The notes: a model not told the origin generated them from the sequence alone. Positions 16,599 through 24,974 are shown, counted from the first letter of the stretch. The stretch: DNA of 64,000 bases from Marinimicrobium sp. C6131 (GCF_026153455.1 NZ_CP110629.1:1240001-1304000), one strand, 5' to 3'. Numbers and translations are program-made.

Positions 16599-17240
16599 CG
16601 TTGGGCAGGAGATACCAGTACCACCCAACCCGCAATAACCGCCCGGGTTTTTGGCCAGGTATTGCTGGTGGTAGGGTTCGGCATAGTAAAAGGGGCCGGC
16701 GGGCTGTATTTCTGTGGTGATTTCTCCCCTTCCCCGTTCTTCAAGCGCGGCCTGATACCGATCCCGACTCTGTTCCGCCGCCGCTTGCTGCGTGGCGTTC
16801 TGGGTGTAGATACCGGACCGGTACTGGGTGCCTCGATCATTGCCCTGGCGCATGCCCTGGGTTGGATCGTGATTTTCCCAGAAGGTTTTGAGGATGCTGT
16901 TCAGCGGCGCGACGGTGGGATCGAATACGACCAGGACGACTTCGTTGTGACCGGTATAGCCGGAACAGACTTCTTCGTAGGTGGGGTTGGGGGTATAACC
17001 GGCGGCGTAGCCCACGGCGGTGGTGTAGACGCCGGGCAGTTGCCAGAAGCAGCGCTCGGCGCCCCAGAAGCAGCCCATGCCGACGACGATCTGTTCAAGC
17101 CCTTCCGGGAATGGCGGCTGCAATGGCGTGCCTTTGACAAAGTGTTTGGCGTTGTCGCCTTCGAGTCTCATCGCCTCATCACGTCCTTTCAAGGCCTGAT
17201 CCCGCGTGGGCATTTCCAGCTTTCTCGTACCAAAGAACAT
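16593..17240 (-). CDS. msrA: Peptide-methionine (S)-S-oxide reductase MsrA
   Basis: 215 residues from ATG 17240 (MFFGTRKLEMPTRDQAL); the frame open to 17375 reads through palindromic repeat copy 2 and has no protein character. MsrA repairs oxidised methionine using thioredoxin. The catalytic cysteine is Cys57 in GCFWGAE, followed by GYTGHNEVV, the FWENHDPTQGMRQGNDRGTQ signature and PYHQQYL. The tail GGYCGLGGTGISCP has two cysteines that probably serve as resolving thiols. The N-terminal 45 residues make it the long form also seen in E. coli. Copy 2 of the GGA-hairpin repeat lies 48 nt upstream, so it may be in the msrA leader. Confidence 0.94.
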   Translation of the reverse strand: MFFGTRKLEMPTRDQALKGRDEAMRLEGDNAKHFVKGTPLQPPFPEGLEQIVVGMGCFWGAERCFWQLPGVYTTAVGYAAGYTPNPTYEEVCSGYTGHNEVVLVVFDPTVAPLNSILKTFWENHDPTQGMRQGNDRGTQYRSGIYTQNATQQAAAEQSRDRYQAALEERGRGEITTEIQPAGPFYYAEPYHQQYLAKNPGGYCGLGGTGISCPTP

Positions 17241-17287
17241 TTGATTTGCCCCGTTTTGGAAGTTGCTGAGGAGTTTGCGTAACGTCC

Positions 17288-17396
17288 GGGAGCTACGAGG
17301 TGGGTTGATTGCAGACCCGCCGTGAATACATCCCTGTAGGCTTCTCGTCGGCTCCCTGCCTCCGAGAGTCTGCAATCAACCCACCTCGCATCTCCC
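17288..17396 (-). repeat. GGA-hairpin palindromic repeat, copy 2
   Basis: The arms at 17288-17316 and 17368-17396 are complementary over 29 nt with two mismatches. Read on the minus strand, the 51-nt core starts TCTCGGAGGCAGGGAGCC and ends TTCACGGCGG. It forms two small hairpins, GGCAGGGAGCC (17350-17360) and TACAGGGATGTA (17327-17338), both with AGGGA at the loop. The second matches the in-vitro selected CsrA consensus RUACARGGAUGU at 11 of 12 positions. It is upstream of msrA in the same orientation and inverted relative to copy 3. Confidence 0.85.
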
Positions 17397-17450
17397 TCAG
17401 TGCCAATATCACCTGCGTTCAAGTACCCCAAATGTTGCTAATCCCTCGGA

Positions 17451-17558
17451 GGCGGCTGTCCCTATGACCTTCGGAGACTCTCGGAGACATGGATGTCGAC
17501 GAGAAGCCCCCATGGATGGGTTCACGGCGGGTCTCCGAAGGTCATAGGGGCAGCCGCC
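17451..17558 (+). repeat. GGA-hairpin palindromic repeat, copy 3
   Basis: The arms at 17451-17478 and 17531-17558 are complementary over 28 nt with one mismatch. The 52-nt core begins TCTCGGAGACATGGATGTC and ends TTCACGGCGG. Internal hairpins are GACATGGATGTC (17486-17497) and CCCATGGATGGG (17509-17520), both with AUGGA at the loop. Stems differ from copy 2 by compensatory changes while the loops keep GGA. It lies 27 bases beyond the sohB stop, facing the other way. Confidence 0.85.
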
Positions 17559-17584
17559 GGGCGTTCAAACAACGTCCGGGGTCG

Positions 17585-18658
17585 TTAAAACCAGCGCTGG
17601 TTATTGGAACGCTGCCACCAGCGTAACAGAAGACGATCGACCGCACCCTCGGTGGCCATACCGAGCTTTTCCGGGAGCGACTTCTTGTGCACAAAACTGA
17701 CCTCAAATACATCGGACTTTTCGGCCAACTGTACCAGATACTCATCACTGGTTTTCAGCTCATCAATCAGCTTCACCGACTGCGCGCGACGACCAAACCA
17801 TATCTCCCCGGTGGCCACCTTATCGATCTCCACCTGAGGGCGGTGCTCCGAGACAAACTCCTTGAACAGAACGTGGGTATCCTCGAGATCCTCCACAAAC
17901 TTGTCCCGGCCCTTTTTGGTGTTTTCACCGAACATGGTGACGGTACGCTTGTACTCGCCTGCGGTAAACATCTCAAAATCGATGTTGTTCTTTTTCAGCA
18001 GTTTATGAAAGTTCGGCAACTGGGCCACCACCCCGATTGAGCCCAATACGGCGAAGGGTGCCGCCAGAATCCGGTCCGCCACACAGGCCATCATATAGCC
18101 CCCACTGGCTGCCACCTTGTCAACGCAGACGGTCAGGGGAATATGGCGGTCGCGAATCCGGGCCAGCTGACTGGCGGCCAGGCCGTAACTGTGTACCAGC
18201 CCACCACCACTTTCCAGTTTGACTACCACTTCGTCGGCGGGCCTGGCCAGGCTTAACACGGCGGTGATTTCTTCGCGTAGGCTGTCGGTGGCAGAGGCCT
18301 TGATATCGCCGTTGAAGTCCAGCACAAAAACCCGTTTTGTGTCGGAATCCGCCGGTTTTTCGTCGGATTTGGCACCGGTTTTGAGTGCTTTCTTTTTCTT
18401 TGTCTGTTCAGCCTTTTCCCGCTTCTTTTCGGCCTTGGCGTCCGCCTTTCGCGTTGCCTCATCCAGCGCGACCTGCTTCAGGGCATGGGTCATGTGTTTG
18501 AAGCGGTCGTTCAGTTTGACCACCTCGACGTGCCCCTTGTCGGCTTTTTTACGGTTCTTGCTGCCGGCGGTTGCCACCAGTCCCACCACAAAGCCGATGG
18601 CAATCACGACGGTGACGACTTTGGCCAGAAACAGCCCATATTCATTGATAAATTCCAA
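17585..18658 (-). CDS. sohB: SohB-type periplasmic/inner-membrane peptidase (family S49)
   Basis: 357 residues starting at TTG 18658, with GGAG 8 nt upstream and no in-frame ATG before the membrane helix. One N-terminal membrane helix (about residues 8-30) is followed by a long basic, lysine-rich linker (residues ~35-105: KADAKAEKKREKAEQ). The S49 serine peptidase domain contains the catalytic serine near residue 186 in VAASGGYMMA, the GSIGVVAQ strand and GEYKRTVTMFGENT. Family members cleave small membrane or signal peptides. It sits downstream of fimL, nudC and a membrane protein in one leftward cluster. Confidence 0.92.
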   Translation of the reverse strand: MEFINEYGLFLAKVVTVVIAIGFVVGLVATAGSKNRKKADKGHVEVVKLNDRFKHMTHALKQVALDEATRKADAKAEKKREKAEQTKKKKALKTGAKSDEKPADSDTKRVFVLDFNGDIKASATDSLREEITAVLSLARPADEVVVKLESGGGLVHSYGLAASQLARIRDRHIPLTVCVDKVAASGGYMMACVADRILAAPFAVLGSIGVVAQLPNFHKLLKKNNIDFEMFTAGEYKRTVTMFGENTKKGRDKFVEDLEDTHVLFKEFVSEHRPQVEIDKVATGEIWFGRRAQSVKLIDELKTSDEYLVQLAEKSDVFEVSFVHKKSLPEKLGMATEGAVDRLLLRWWQRSNNQRWF

Positions 18659-18716
18659 AGCTTCACTCCGTTATTTGGTGATGTTCTTCTACGTTTGCTC
18701 TCGGGTACCGGCGCCT

Positions 18717-19370
18717 TCAATCCCAGACAGACAGCGCCTGACGGGCCGGCTCATTCAAGGGTCTCGCCAGCAATCCCGACGATGACAGACGAACTTCGAA
18801 CAGGGCGTTGTCGGCCATGGGCACAAACGTCGCGCTGCCGTAGCGGGCATCGACGACCGGGAACCAATCGGGATGTCGATGGATCAGCGCCCAGACATCC
18901 GGGCCCCAGGTTCGATGCTCCAGGCTGTATACGGTGCGTTCGGCATTGCGCTCATCATTCAGCGTGTAGTATCGGCCACTGAGACGATCCAGCCGATAGC
19001 CGGGCTTGATACCCAAACCGCCCAAGAAACCTTGCCATTTGATGACACGCGCGTCCAGTTGCCACTGATCGCCGCGCAATTCGAACGTCTCCTCTTCGCC
19101 ACTACTGTGCACCAGGGTCGCCTTGAATCGCTGGTCGCCAAGTTGTCTGAGGCTCAATGTCGCGACGGGCTCCTCCTGCGCCATCTGTCGATAGCTGAAC
19201 AGGTCCAGAGCCGCCAGGGCCAACATCAAGGCGAGCACCAACAGGCCCAGCCCGACAAGGCCACGCAAAAATCCCATCAGCCAATGCCGACGAGCCAGAA
19301 GACGCAGGGCGGCATAGACCAGCATCAGTCCAAGCAGGATGATGACTATTGAAAAGATCGTGTAGAACAT
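18717..19370 (-). CDS. Hypothetical membrane-anchored protein
   Basis: 217 residues, ATG start. Two hydrophobic helices lie at about residues 4-25 and 30-57, after which a soluble domain of ~155 residues follows with no motif I can name. It has many beta-prone stretches (FKATLVHSSGEEETFELRG, YRLDRLSGRYYTL). Homologues in Pseudomonas-type genomes are sometimes labelled cation/multidrug efflux pump, which the sequence does not support. It lies between nudC (15 nt) and sohB (58 nt) on the same strand, so it is probably in their operon. Confidence 0.65.
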   Translation of the reverse strand: MFYTIFSIVIILLGLMLVYAALRLLARRHWLMGFLRGLVGLGLLVLALMLALAALDLFSYRQMAQEEPVATLSLRQLGDQRFKATLVHSSGEEETFELRGDQWQLDARVIKWQGFLGGLGIKPGYRLDRLSGRYYTLNDERNAERTVYSLEHRTWGPDVWALIHRHPDWFPVVDARYGSATFVPMADNALFEVRLSSSGLLARPLNEPARQALSVWD

Positions 19371-19385
19371 GCAAATTCCTTTATC

Positions 19386-20189
19386 TCAGGAGCACTTATT
19401 GTGCTGCTGTGCGACAAAATCCGCAATCAACTGCCCGGCAATGGTCTGCGGGGGCGGCGTGACCGGCAGGTTGTCGTAGCGCCACCAATTGGCTTCCACG
19501 ATTTCATCGCCGTCCACCTGAATATCCCCCGAGTCATACTCGGCGTGAAAGCCCAGCATCAACTGTCCCGGAAACGGCCAAGGCTGGCTGGCGAAGTAGC
19601 GGGGAGCCTTGATGGTCAGCCCCACCTCCTCCATCACTTCACGGTGTACGGTGTCTTCGACGCGCTCGCCGATCTCGACAAAACCGGCCAGTGCCGTGTG
19701 AATTCCCTGGCGCGAGCGGGCGTGACGGGCCAACAGGCAGTGATCACCACGGGTCACCAGAGTGATCATGCAGGGGCTGAGGCGGGGGTAAAAACGCAGC
19801 TCGCAGCGCGGGCACCGGTGGGCGGGCTCTCCGGCCGGCATGGGTTCGGTCGGGCCGCCACAGCGTCCACAAAAGCGGTGCTCCAATCGCCACCGTGACC
19901 ACTGCAGCGCATTCCCCACCAGGAAAAACAGCTGGTCGTCCAGCAGGCCCAACTGCGTACGCAGGCTCAGCCACTGGCAGCCTTCTATGGTCTGGGAGTC
20001 GACAAGGTGCAGAGCGTACAGCGAAACCGCATTCCAGTGGCCGAGAAAATCGCGGTCCGCTGTCGCCAACCAGGGTTCCGCTTCCGCCTCATCCAGCAAC
20101 CTCAGCCGACCGGATTGGTCGCACAGGACATGTCCTTCCCCGACCAGCAAGTACCGGCGGGAATGCCCGGGTTGAGAGTCAATCACCAC
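19386..20189 (-). CDS. nudC: NAD+ diphosphatase NudC (Nudix)
   Basis: 267 residues, starting at one of two tandem GTG codons (20189/20186), one base after the fimL-like stop. A zinc ribbon CGRCG...CPRC lies at about residues 107-126, the Nudix box GFVEIGERVEDTVHREVMEEVG near 166-187, and the NudC-specific SQPWPFP motif at about 200-206. The enzyme hydrolyses NAD(H) to NMN(H) and AMP and can remove NAD caps from RNA. The tight packing (1-nt gap) implies co-transcription with the fimL-like gene. Confidence 0.93.
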   Translation of the reverse strand: MVIDSQPGHSRRYLLVGEGHVLCDQSGRLRLLDEAEAEPWLATADRDFLGHWNAVSLYALHLVDSQTIEGCQWLSLRTQLGLLDDQLFFLVGNALQWSRWRLEHRFCGRCGGPTEPMPAGEPAHRCPRCELRFYPRLSPCMITLVTRGDHCLLARHARSRQGIHTALAGFVEIGERVEDTVHREVMEEVGLTIKAPRYFASQPWPFPGQLMLGFHAEYDSGDIQVDGDEIVEANWWRYDNLPVTPPPQTIAGQLIADFVAQQHNKCS

Positions 20190-20190
20190 C

Positions 20191-21900
20191 TCAACTCACC
20201 GGGTAGCCCAGCGCGGCCAGGCTTTCCTCGGCAACCTGGAGAACACTGTCATCGGTATTCCGATCCTGGCGCAGACTGTCGATATAGTACTCAAGACTGA
20301 TGATCGCATCCGCGAAATTTTCCAGCATATGCCGAACAGCCGCCGGCTGCTCGCTTTTAAGCAAGGACTCTTCAATGAACTGCGAACAGGAGTGCAGCAC
20401 GGCCGCCGATCGTGGACGGTTGAGCAGGATCATGCCGCCGCGGATGGTGTTCAGGGTAGTGGCCACATTTTTGATATGCCCGACATCGTAATTTGATTCA
20501 GCGTAGGAGGTCAGTGCCCGCTTGATCATGGCCAGCCCGGATTCAGCCTCTTCCAACACCAGTTCTTCCGCTTCGGCGAGCTGGCTGTTGGCAATGATTT
20601 CGTCGCGGGATGTGGCGTTCAGCTTTGCCAGTCGTTCGTCGGAGAGATTCATTTTGCCCAGGCCGGACACGGAACTTTCTATATACAACAGCGTGTCGGC
20701 GACGGCGAGCAGTTCCTCCGGGTCGATGGTCTCGTCGGATTTCTGCCAGCGTTGAATCTTCTGGATTTCTTCTTTCAGGCTGTTACTGGGTGATATCAGC
20801 CCCACCACAGACAGAATGTCGGCCACTTTCTTGAGGGTTTCCAGCAGTTCCGGGCTCTCTCTCAACAGTTCGGTGCCGCCCTGGGCCGCCCGTTCGAGAA
20901 TGTTTTTGGTACTGCGCAATTCGTCTTTCAGGACCGCGCCCATGGAGTTGATGGTGGCAGCACTTGGCCCTTTCAGAAACTCCAACTCCCGCACCAGTTC
21001 CGCATCGGTGTAAGGAAGCGGCTCCAGCCCGTAAGCTTTGACCACCGCATCAGTGCGGGCGCCGTTAGCCCGTGACAGGGCAATCAGATACAGCATTTCC
21101 TTAAGCAGCGCGGGCTCCGGGGCCAGCTCAAGCCCCTCGCGGCCGGCGGTCTGAAGCTGTTTGATGTGACGATCCAGCACACTGAACAGGCGCTTGCGAC
21201 CGACACTGATGTCCATGTTGGTGGCCCGCAGCGCCTCGAACATGGCCGCGGCCACCCACCACAGACCCGCCCGGGGCCGGCCGTGGCTGATTGACTCGAG
21301 CCGCTCCATCGCTCGCCCCATCATACCCAGAGAGGCACGTTGTTGTTTGTTTTGAAGCAGGTTGACCAGGCCCACCTGATACATGTGTCGCAGCCGACGT
21401 ACCAGTGGTGGCAGATCTTCCCCAAGGACGGTACTGCTCTGCCCCTTACCCGAATAGATCGGTTCGGGCTCAAGCGAGTAAAAGTAGCTCTCTGGCAAAG
21501 GCGGAGCCTTGCGAAGCTGGCGCAACTCGTTGATATGAGGAATAAGGAGCACGGCCATGCTGCGGGAGGTCTGCAGGCAGTACTCCAGGTAGCGCGGCAA
21601 GATGAAAAAAGCGGACGTCAGCACATCCAGTTTGCGATTGGTGTTCTGCTCTTCCCCCAGCGGTATATCCGTGATCTGTTCGACCAGCTCCTGGGCCAGC
21701 AAGTCAACGCCGCGCAGTTGCAGGAGGTTCAGCGTACCGCTGATCTGTTTGATACCATCGATGCAATTCTGGAGGAGTTCCCCATTATTGCGATCGGCGG
21801 CAAACTCCTCCAGCCGGGCGGCGGCCTGCTCAATGGTGGCGACCAACTGATCCTGAACCAGCTTCAGGGAATTGAGGTTGACGTTTTCAGTGCTGCTCAC
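20191..21900 (-). CDS. FimL-like protein (Hpt-like, type IV pilus / cAMP signalling)
   Basis: 569 residues, all-helical and without membrane segments. It resembles Pseudomonas FimL and the N-terminal part of ChpA: SLKLVQDQLVATIEQAAARLEEF, then QISGTLNLLQLRGVDLLAQELVEQ with the pattern of a degenerate Hpt domain (Gln and Asn where a phosphorylatable His would be), and FFILPRYLEYCLQTSR. FimL is known to connect the Chp chemosensory system to CyaB adenylate cyclase and twitching motility. In Pseudomonas fimL also neighbours nudC and lies near dnaQ/rnhA/gloB, matching this layout. No pilus genes are in the window. Confident as family, less so for role. Confidence 0.75.
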   Translation of the reverse strand: MSSTENVNLNSLKLVQDQLVATIEQAAARLEEFAADRNNGELLQNCIDGIKQISGTLNLLQLRGVDLLAQELVEQITDIPLGEEQNTNRKLDVLTSAFFILPRYLEYCLQTSRSMAVLLIPHINELRQLRKAPPLPESYFYSLEPEPIYSGKGQSSTVLGEDLPPLVRRLRHMYQVGLVNLLQNKQQRASLGMMGRAMERLESISHGRPRAGLWWVAAAMFEALRATNMDISVGRKRLFSVLDRHIKQLQTAGREGLELAPEPALLKEMLYLIALSRANGARTDAVVKAYGLEPLPYTDAELVRELEFLKGPSAATINSMGAVLKDELRSTKNILERAAQGGTELLRESPELLETLKKVADILSVVGLISPSNSLKEEIQKIQRWQKSDETIDPEELLAVADTLLYIESSVSGLGKMNLSDERLAKLNATSRDEIIANSQLAEAEELVLEEAESGLAMIKRALTSYAESNYDVGHIKNVATTLNTIRGGMILLNRPRSAAVLHSCSQFIEESLLKSEQPAAVRHMLENFADAIISLEYYIDSLRQDRNTDDSVLQVAEESLAALGYPVS

Positions 21901-22114
21901 TGCCGCTACCTTTTCTTGTCATGATTCCAGCCCGTGTCCCCCAACGACCTTTGTGAGTCCATCAGACCCCGCCCGGGAGGCGCTTTTCGGGAAAACAGCG
22001 CTCTACGTGCTCTCGTTTTATGGGAAACAATGTAACCCAAGTCCCCCTATTTTTCACACAAATTTGAACAAAGCAACGTAAGCCACTAAGAAATCAGCCA
22101 ATTTGGGACTTTGG
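21901..22114. other. Intergenic region between fimL-like gene and dnaQ
   Basis: 214 bases with no gene. It should contain the promoter of the leftward fimL-nudC-sohB cluster and the end of the dnaQ transcript. I see no convincing terminator hairpin or promoter hexamers. Confidence 0.3.
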
Positions 22115-22825
22115 TCAATCTTGCCAGAGCACTTGCCCGGCACTTTTCTCGATCACCTCAAGCTTCGCGCGGTGGGCGGCCAACTCCTCATCATTGGCAC
22201 GAATGACCGGTGTCGGCGTCCGTTGCGCGGACAGGGGGCGCCGCTCCTGACCGGAACTGTCATTACCGCTGCCCGCCGATGAACTCCCTCCCAGTGACAG
22301 GGCCGTCTGCCCCCCGGTCATCAACAGATAGACGTCGGCCAGGATCTCGGCATCCAGCAGCGCTCCGTGCAGTTCGCGCTGGGTATTGTCAACGCCGTAG
22401 CGCTTGCACAGCGCATCCAGATTGTTTTTCTGTCCAGGGTGTTTGCTTCGGGCGAGCACCAGACTGTCCACCACACCACAGCGGCGGGTGATGGAGCCAT
22501 ACCGGGCATTCCACTGCCTGAGTTCGTGATCGATAAAGCCGATATCGAACGGCGCATTGTGAATGACAAGTTCGGCGCCATCGACAAAGGCCAGGAAGTC
22601 CTCAACAATCTGGGCAAAAACCGGCTTGTCTGCCAGCATCTCATTGGTGATGCCGTGCACTTCCATGGCGCCCGCATCCACCTCCCGCTCCGGGTTGATG
22701 TACTGATGGTAGTGGCGCCCCGTGAGCTTCCGGTTGACCAGTTCCACACACCCGATTTCGATGATTTTGTGTCCCTGGGAGGGATCGAGCCCCGTGGTTT
22801 CGGTGTCCAGTACGATCTGTCGCAC
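22115..22825 (-). CDS. dnaQ: DNA polymerase III epsilon subunit (3'-5' proofreading exonuclease)
   Basis: 236 residues, GTG start (22825) two bases beyond the rnhA stop. The DEDDh exonuclease motifs are visible: Exo I LDTETTGLDP at residues ~6-15, Exo II HNAPFDIGFIDHEL near 98-111 and Exo III HGALLDAEILADVYL with the catalytic His and Asp near 160. A low-complexity Ser/Gly linker (SLGGSSSAGSGNDSSG) leads to a C-terminal segment of the kind that binds the polymerase alpha subunit. It proofreads replication. Same rnhA-dnaQ arrangement as in enterics and Pseudomonas. Confidence 0.96.
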   Translation of the reverse strand: MRQIVLDTETTGLDPSQGHKIIEIGCVELVNRKLTGRHYHQYINPEREVDAGAMEVHGITNEMLADKPVFAQIVEDFLAFVDGAELVIHNAPFDIGFIDHELRQWNARYGSITRRCGVVDSLVLARSKHPGQKNNLDALCKRYGVDNTQRELHGALLDAEILADVYLLMTGGQTALSLGGSSSAGSGNDSSGQERRPLSAQRTPTPVIRANDEELAAHRAKLEVIEKSAGQVLWQD

Positions 22826-22827
22826 AA

Positions 22828-23265
22828 TCAGTTCCTCAATTCGTCAATGCCGCGGTTGGCCAGTTGGTCCGCCAGCTCATTCTCCCGGTGACCACTGTGC
22901 CCCTTGACCCAGTGCCAGTCAATTCGATGGGTTTGCACCGCCTCGTCCAGAGCCCGCCACAGATCGACATTTTTCACCGGCTTTTTCTGCGAGGTTTTCC
23001 AGCCGTTGCGCTTCCAGCCGGCCATCCACTCACTGATGCCCTTGCGCACGTACTGGGAGTCGGTGGTCAAAACCACTTCACAGGGCTCCTTGAGCGCTCC
23101 CAGCGCCTCAATCGCCGCGCGCAGCTCCATCCGGTTGTTGGTCGTATCGGCTTCGCCGCCGTACAGGCTTTTCTCCTGACCATTGAAGCGCAGCAATGCG
23201 CCCCAGCCTCCGGGCCCCGGATTACCCCGACAGGCACCGTCCGTAAATATCTCGACTTTTTTCAA
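22828..23265 (-). CDS. rnhA: Ribonuclease HI
   Basis: 145 residues; the start is TTG (23265) in the only reasonable position (MKKVEIFTDGACRGNPGPGG). It degrades RNA in RNA-DNA hybrids. The catalytic acids are present: Asp in FTDGACRGN, Glu in NRMELRAAIEAL, Asp in TDSQYV and Asp in ENELADQLAN, along with the basic protrusion WKRNGWKTSQKKPVKN of the E. coli type. It is followed at once by dnaQ and preceded by the YafS-like methyltransferase. Confidence 0.96.
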   Translation of the reverse strand: MKKVEIFTDGACRGNPGPGGWGALLRFNGQEKSLYGGEADTTNNRMELRAAIEALGALKEPCEVVLTTDSQYVRKGISEWMAGWKRNGWKTSQKKPVKNVDLWRALDEAVQTHRIDWHWVKGHSGHRENELADQLANRGIDELRN

Positions 23266-23290
23266 ACTATCACCAGCAATTCATTGATTT

Positions 23291-24103
23291 TCAATACTTT
23301 TGATCTTTCCTCATGGGCTGAACGCCCAACCCCGGCAGTGATGAAGGGCGCCTCTCCCAACTGGGTTTGACAGGAATCGCTCCACCCAGCTCTTTGCAGG
23401 CCACGACCTGATAGAAGGCCCCGCCGGGCAAGTGCAGGGTTTTACCCCAGCGGTCACACCATTGCAAACGGCGCAGCGTGCCCGGATGTTGCACTGGCAG
23501 ACGATAAAACCCGCGCTGGATGCTATCCGGCTCCAGATCCAGCAACTGCAGCCAATCCAACAAACGCCCGAGCCTCAGTGGCTGATGCCGCCAGAGGGCA
23601 TGGCGGCTGAACAGCCGGGTAAAATAGCGCGTCAGACCGAAGCCACTCCAGGGATTGAACCCGACGACGACCAGGTATCCCCGGGGAATCAGCACCCGCT
23701 GGGCCTCACGCAACAACTGGTGTGGCGTCGGGCTGAAATCCAGGGCGTGGTGCAGCACCACCAGATCGACGGACCCGCTGGCCAGTGGTAACTGGCGGGG
23801 ATCCGCAATCAGCGACGACAGGGGGGCAGCCCCCGCATTATCGAGCGCTACCGTCACGCGATGAGTGATACGACTGCTGCCCGTGATATCCAGAGCGGGA
23901 TCAACACTGATCTGCAACAGATGGTAGCCAAACAGGTCCTGCAACACGCCATCCAGAGCGACCTGCTCGGCCGCCAACAGCGCCCGGCCCAGCGGAGTGT
24001 CGAGCCAGGCCGCCATTTCCCGGGCAGACTGATCCGCCAGCGGCACGCCAAAACGCTGGCGCCGCCAGGCTCGAATCCGGCTCAGGAACTTGTCTGACGT
24101 CAT
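23291..24103 (-). CDS. YafS-like class I SAM-dependent methyltransferase
   Basis: 270 residues from ATG 24103 (MTSDKFLSRIRAW); the frame to 24226 overlaps gloB on the other strand. The methyltransferase core includes LPLASGSVDLVVLHHALDF (motif after the acidic SAM site) and RVLIPRGYLVVVGFNPWS, the usual post-motif. The first glycine-rich SAM motif is weak, a feature of this family. Position between gloB and rnhA is that of E. coli yafS, a putative methyltransferase of unknown substrate. Divergent from gloB with an 85-base gap. Confidence 0.8.
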   Translation of the reverse strand: MTSDKFLSRIRAWRRQRFGVPLADQSAREMAAWLDTPLGRALLAAEQVALDGVLQDLFGYHLLQISVDPALDITGSSRITHRVTVALDNAGAAPLSSLIADPRQLPLASGSVDLVVLHHALDFSPTPHQLLREAQRVLIPRGYLVVVGFNPWSGFGLTRYFTRLFSRHALWRHQPLRLGRLLDWLQLLDLEPDSIQRGFYRLPVQHPGTLRRLQWCDRWGKTLHLPGGAFYQVVACKELGGAIPVKPSWERRPSSLPGLGVQPMRKDQKY

Positions 24104-24188
24104 AAGTACTCGCCCCACTCGGCGGTTGCGCAGGTATCCGCTAAGCTGAGAGTATACTCGCTTAACCCCATGAAAACAGGAGCCTTTA

Positions 24189-24974
24189 ATGCGCGAACCC
24201 ATCGGTATTCCCGCCCTGGACAGCAACTATTTCTGGTTGTTGCCGGTGGGCGATGCCCCGGAGTGCCAGGCGGGCGACGTATATCTTGTTGACCCCGGTG
24301 ACGCCGGGCCCGTGCTACGGACATTGCAGCGGGAGAATCTCACTTTGCGGGGTATTCTGATCACTCACCACCATTGGGATCATACCGACGGACTTGACGG
24401 GGTGCTGGCCCGCCTGAGCGTCCCGGTGTATGGACCGGACTCGGTTCCCCAGGTGGATCACGTTGTGAAGGATGGTGATCGGCTCGAACTCCCGGGACTG
24501 GCCGTCTCGGTAATGGCGGTACCCGGTCACACGTTGGACCACCTCGCCTACTTCCAGCCTGCAGCCAACGACGCGCCTCCGAGACTGTTCTGCGGCGATG
24601 CGCTGTTTGCGGCGGGCTGCGGCCGCCTGTTTGAAGGAACCCCGGCTCAGGCTCAGGCATCCCTGGACAAGCTGAGCGCCCTGCCCGACCAGACCCGGAT
24701 TTATTGTGCCCACGAATACACCCAGACCAATCTGCGATTTGCCCTGTCTGTGGAGCCGGACAATCTGGCCGTGCGCCAGCGCCTGGGCGACGTCGATAAG
24801 CTGAGAGCGCGCAAACTGCCCACCCTGCCCAGTGAACTCGCCCTGGAACGGACGACCAATCCTTACCTGCGTACAGAGGACCCGGCCCTGCTGAACGCAC
24901 TGCAGTTGCCCCTCGATACCGAACGGTCAGAGGTCTTTGCCGAGCTTCGCGCCCGGAAAGACCGGTTTCTTTAG
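24189..24974 (+). CDS. gloB: Hydroxyacylglutathione hydrolase (glyoxalase II)
   Basis: 261 residues, ATG with AGGAG 8 nt upstream. It hydrolyses S-lactoylglutathione to lactate and glutathione, the second step of methylglyoxal detoxification. The metallo-beta-lactamase THHHWDHTDG motif lies at about residues 59-68, further metal ligands are in PGHTLDHLAYF (~115) and FCGDALFAAGCGR (~138), and the glutathione site is in HEYTQTNLRFA with the C-terminal HAGH-type domain (KLPTLPSELALERTTNPYLR). First gene of a rightward pair with mltD. Confidence 0.95.
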   Translation: MREPIGIPALDSNYFWLLPVGDAPECQAGDVYLVDPGDAGPVLRTLQRENLTLRGILITHHHWDHTDGLDGVLARLSVPVYGPDSVPQVDHVVKDGDRLELPGLAVSVMAVPGHTLDHLAYFQPAANDAPPRLFCGDALFAAGCGRLFEGTPAQAQASLDKLSALPDQTRIYCAHEYTQTNLRFALSVEPDNLAVRQRLGDVDKLRARKLPTLPSELALERTTNPYLRTEDPALLNALQLPLDTERSEVFAELRARKDRFL

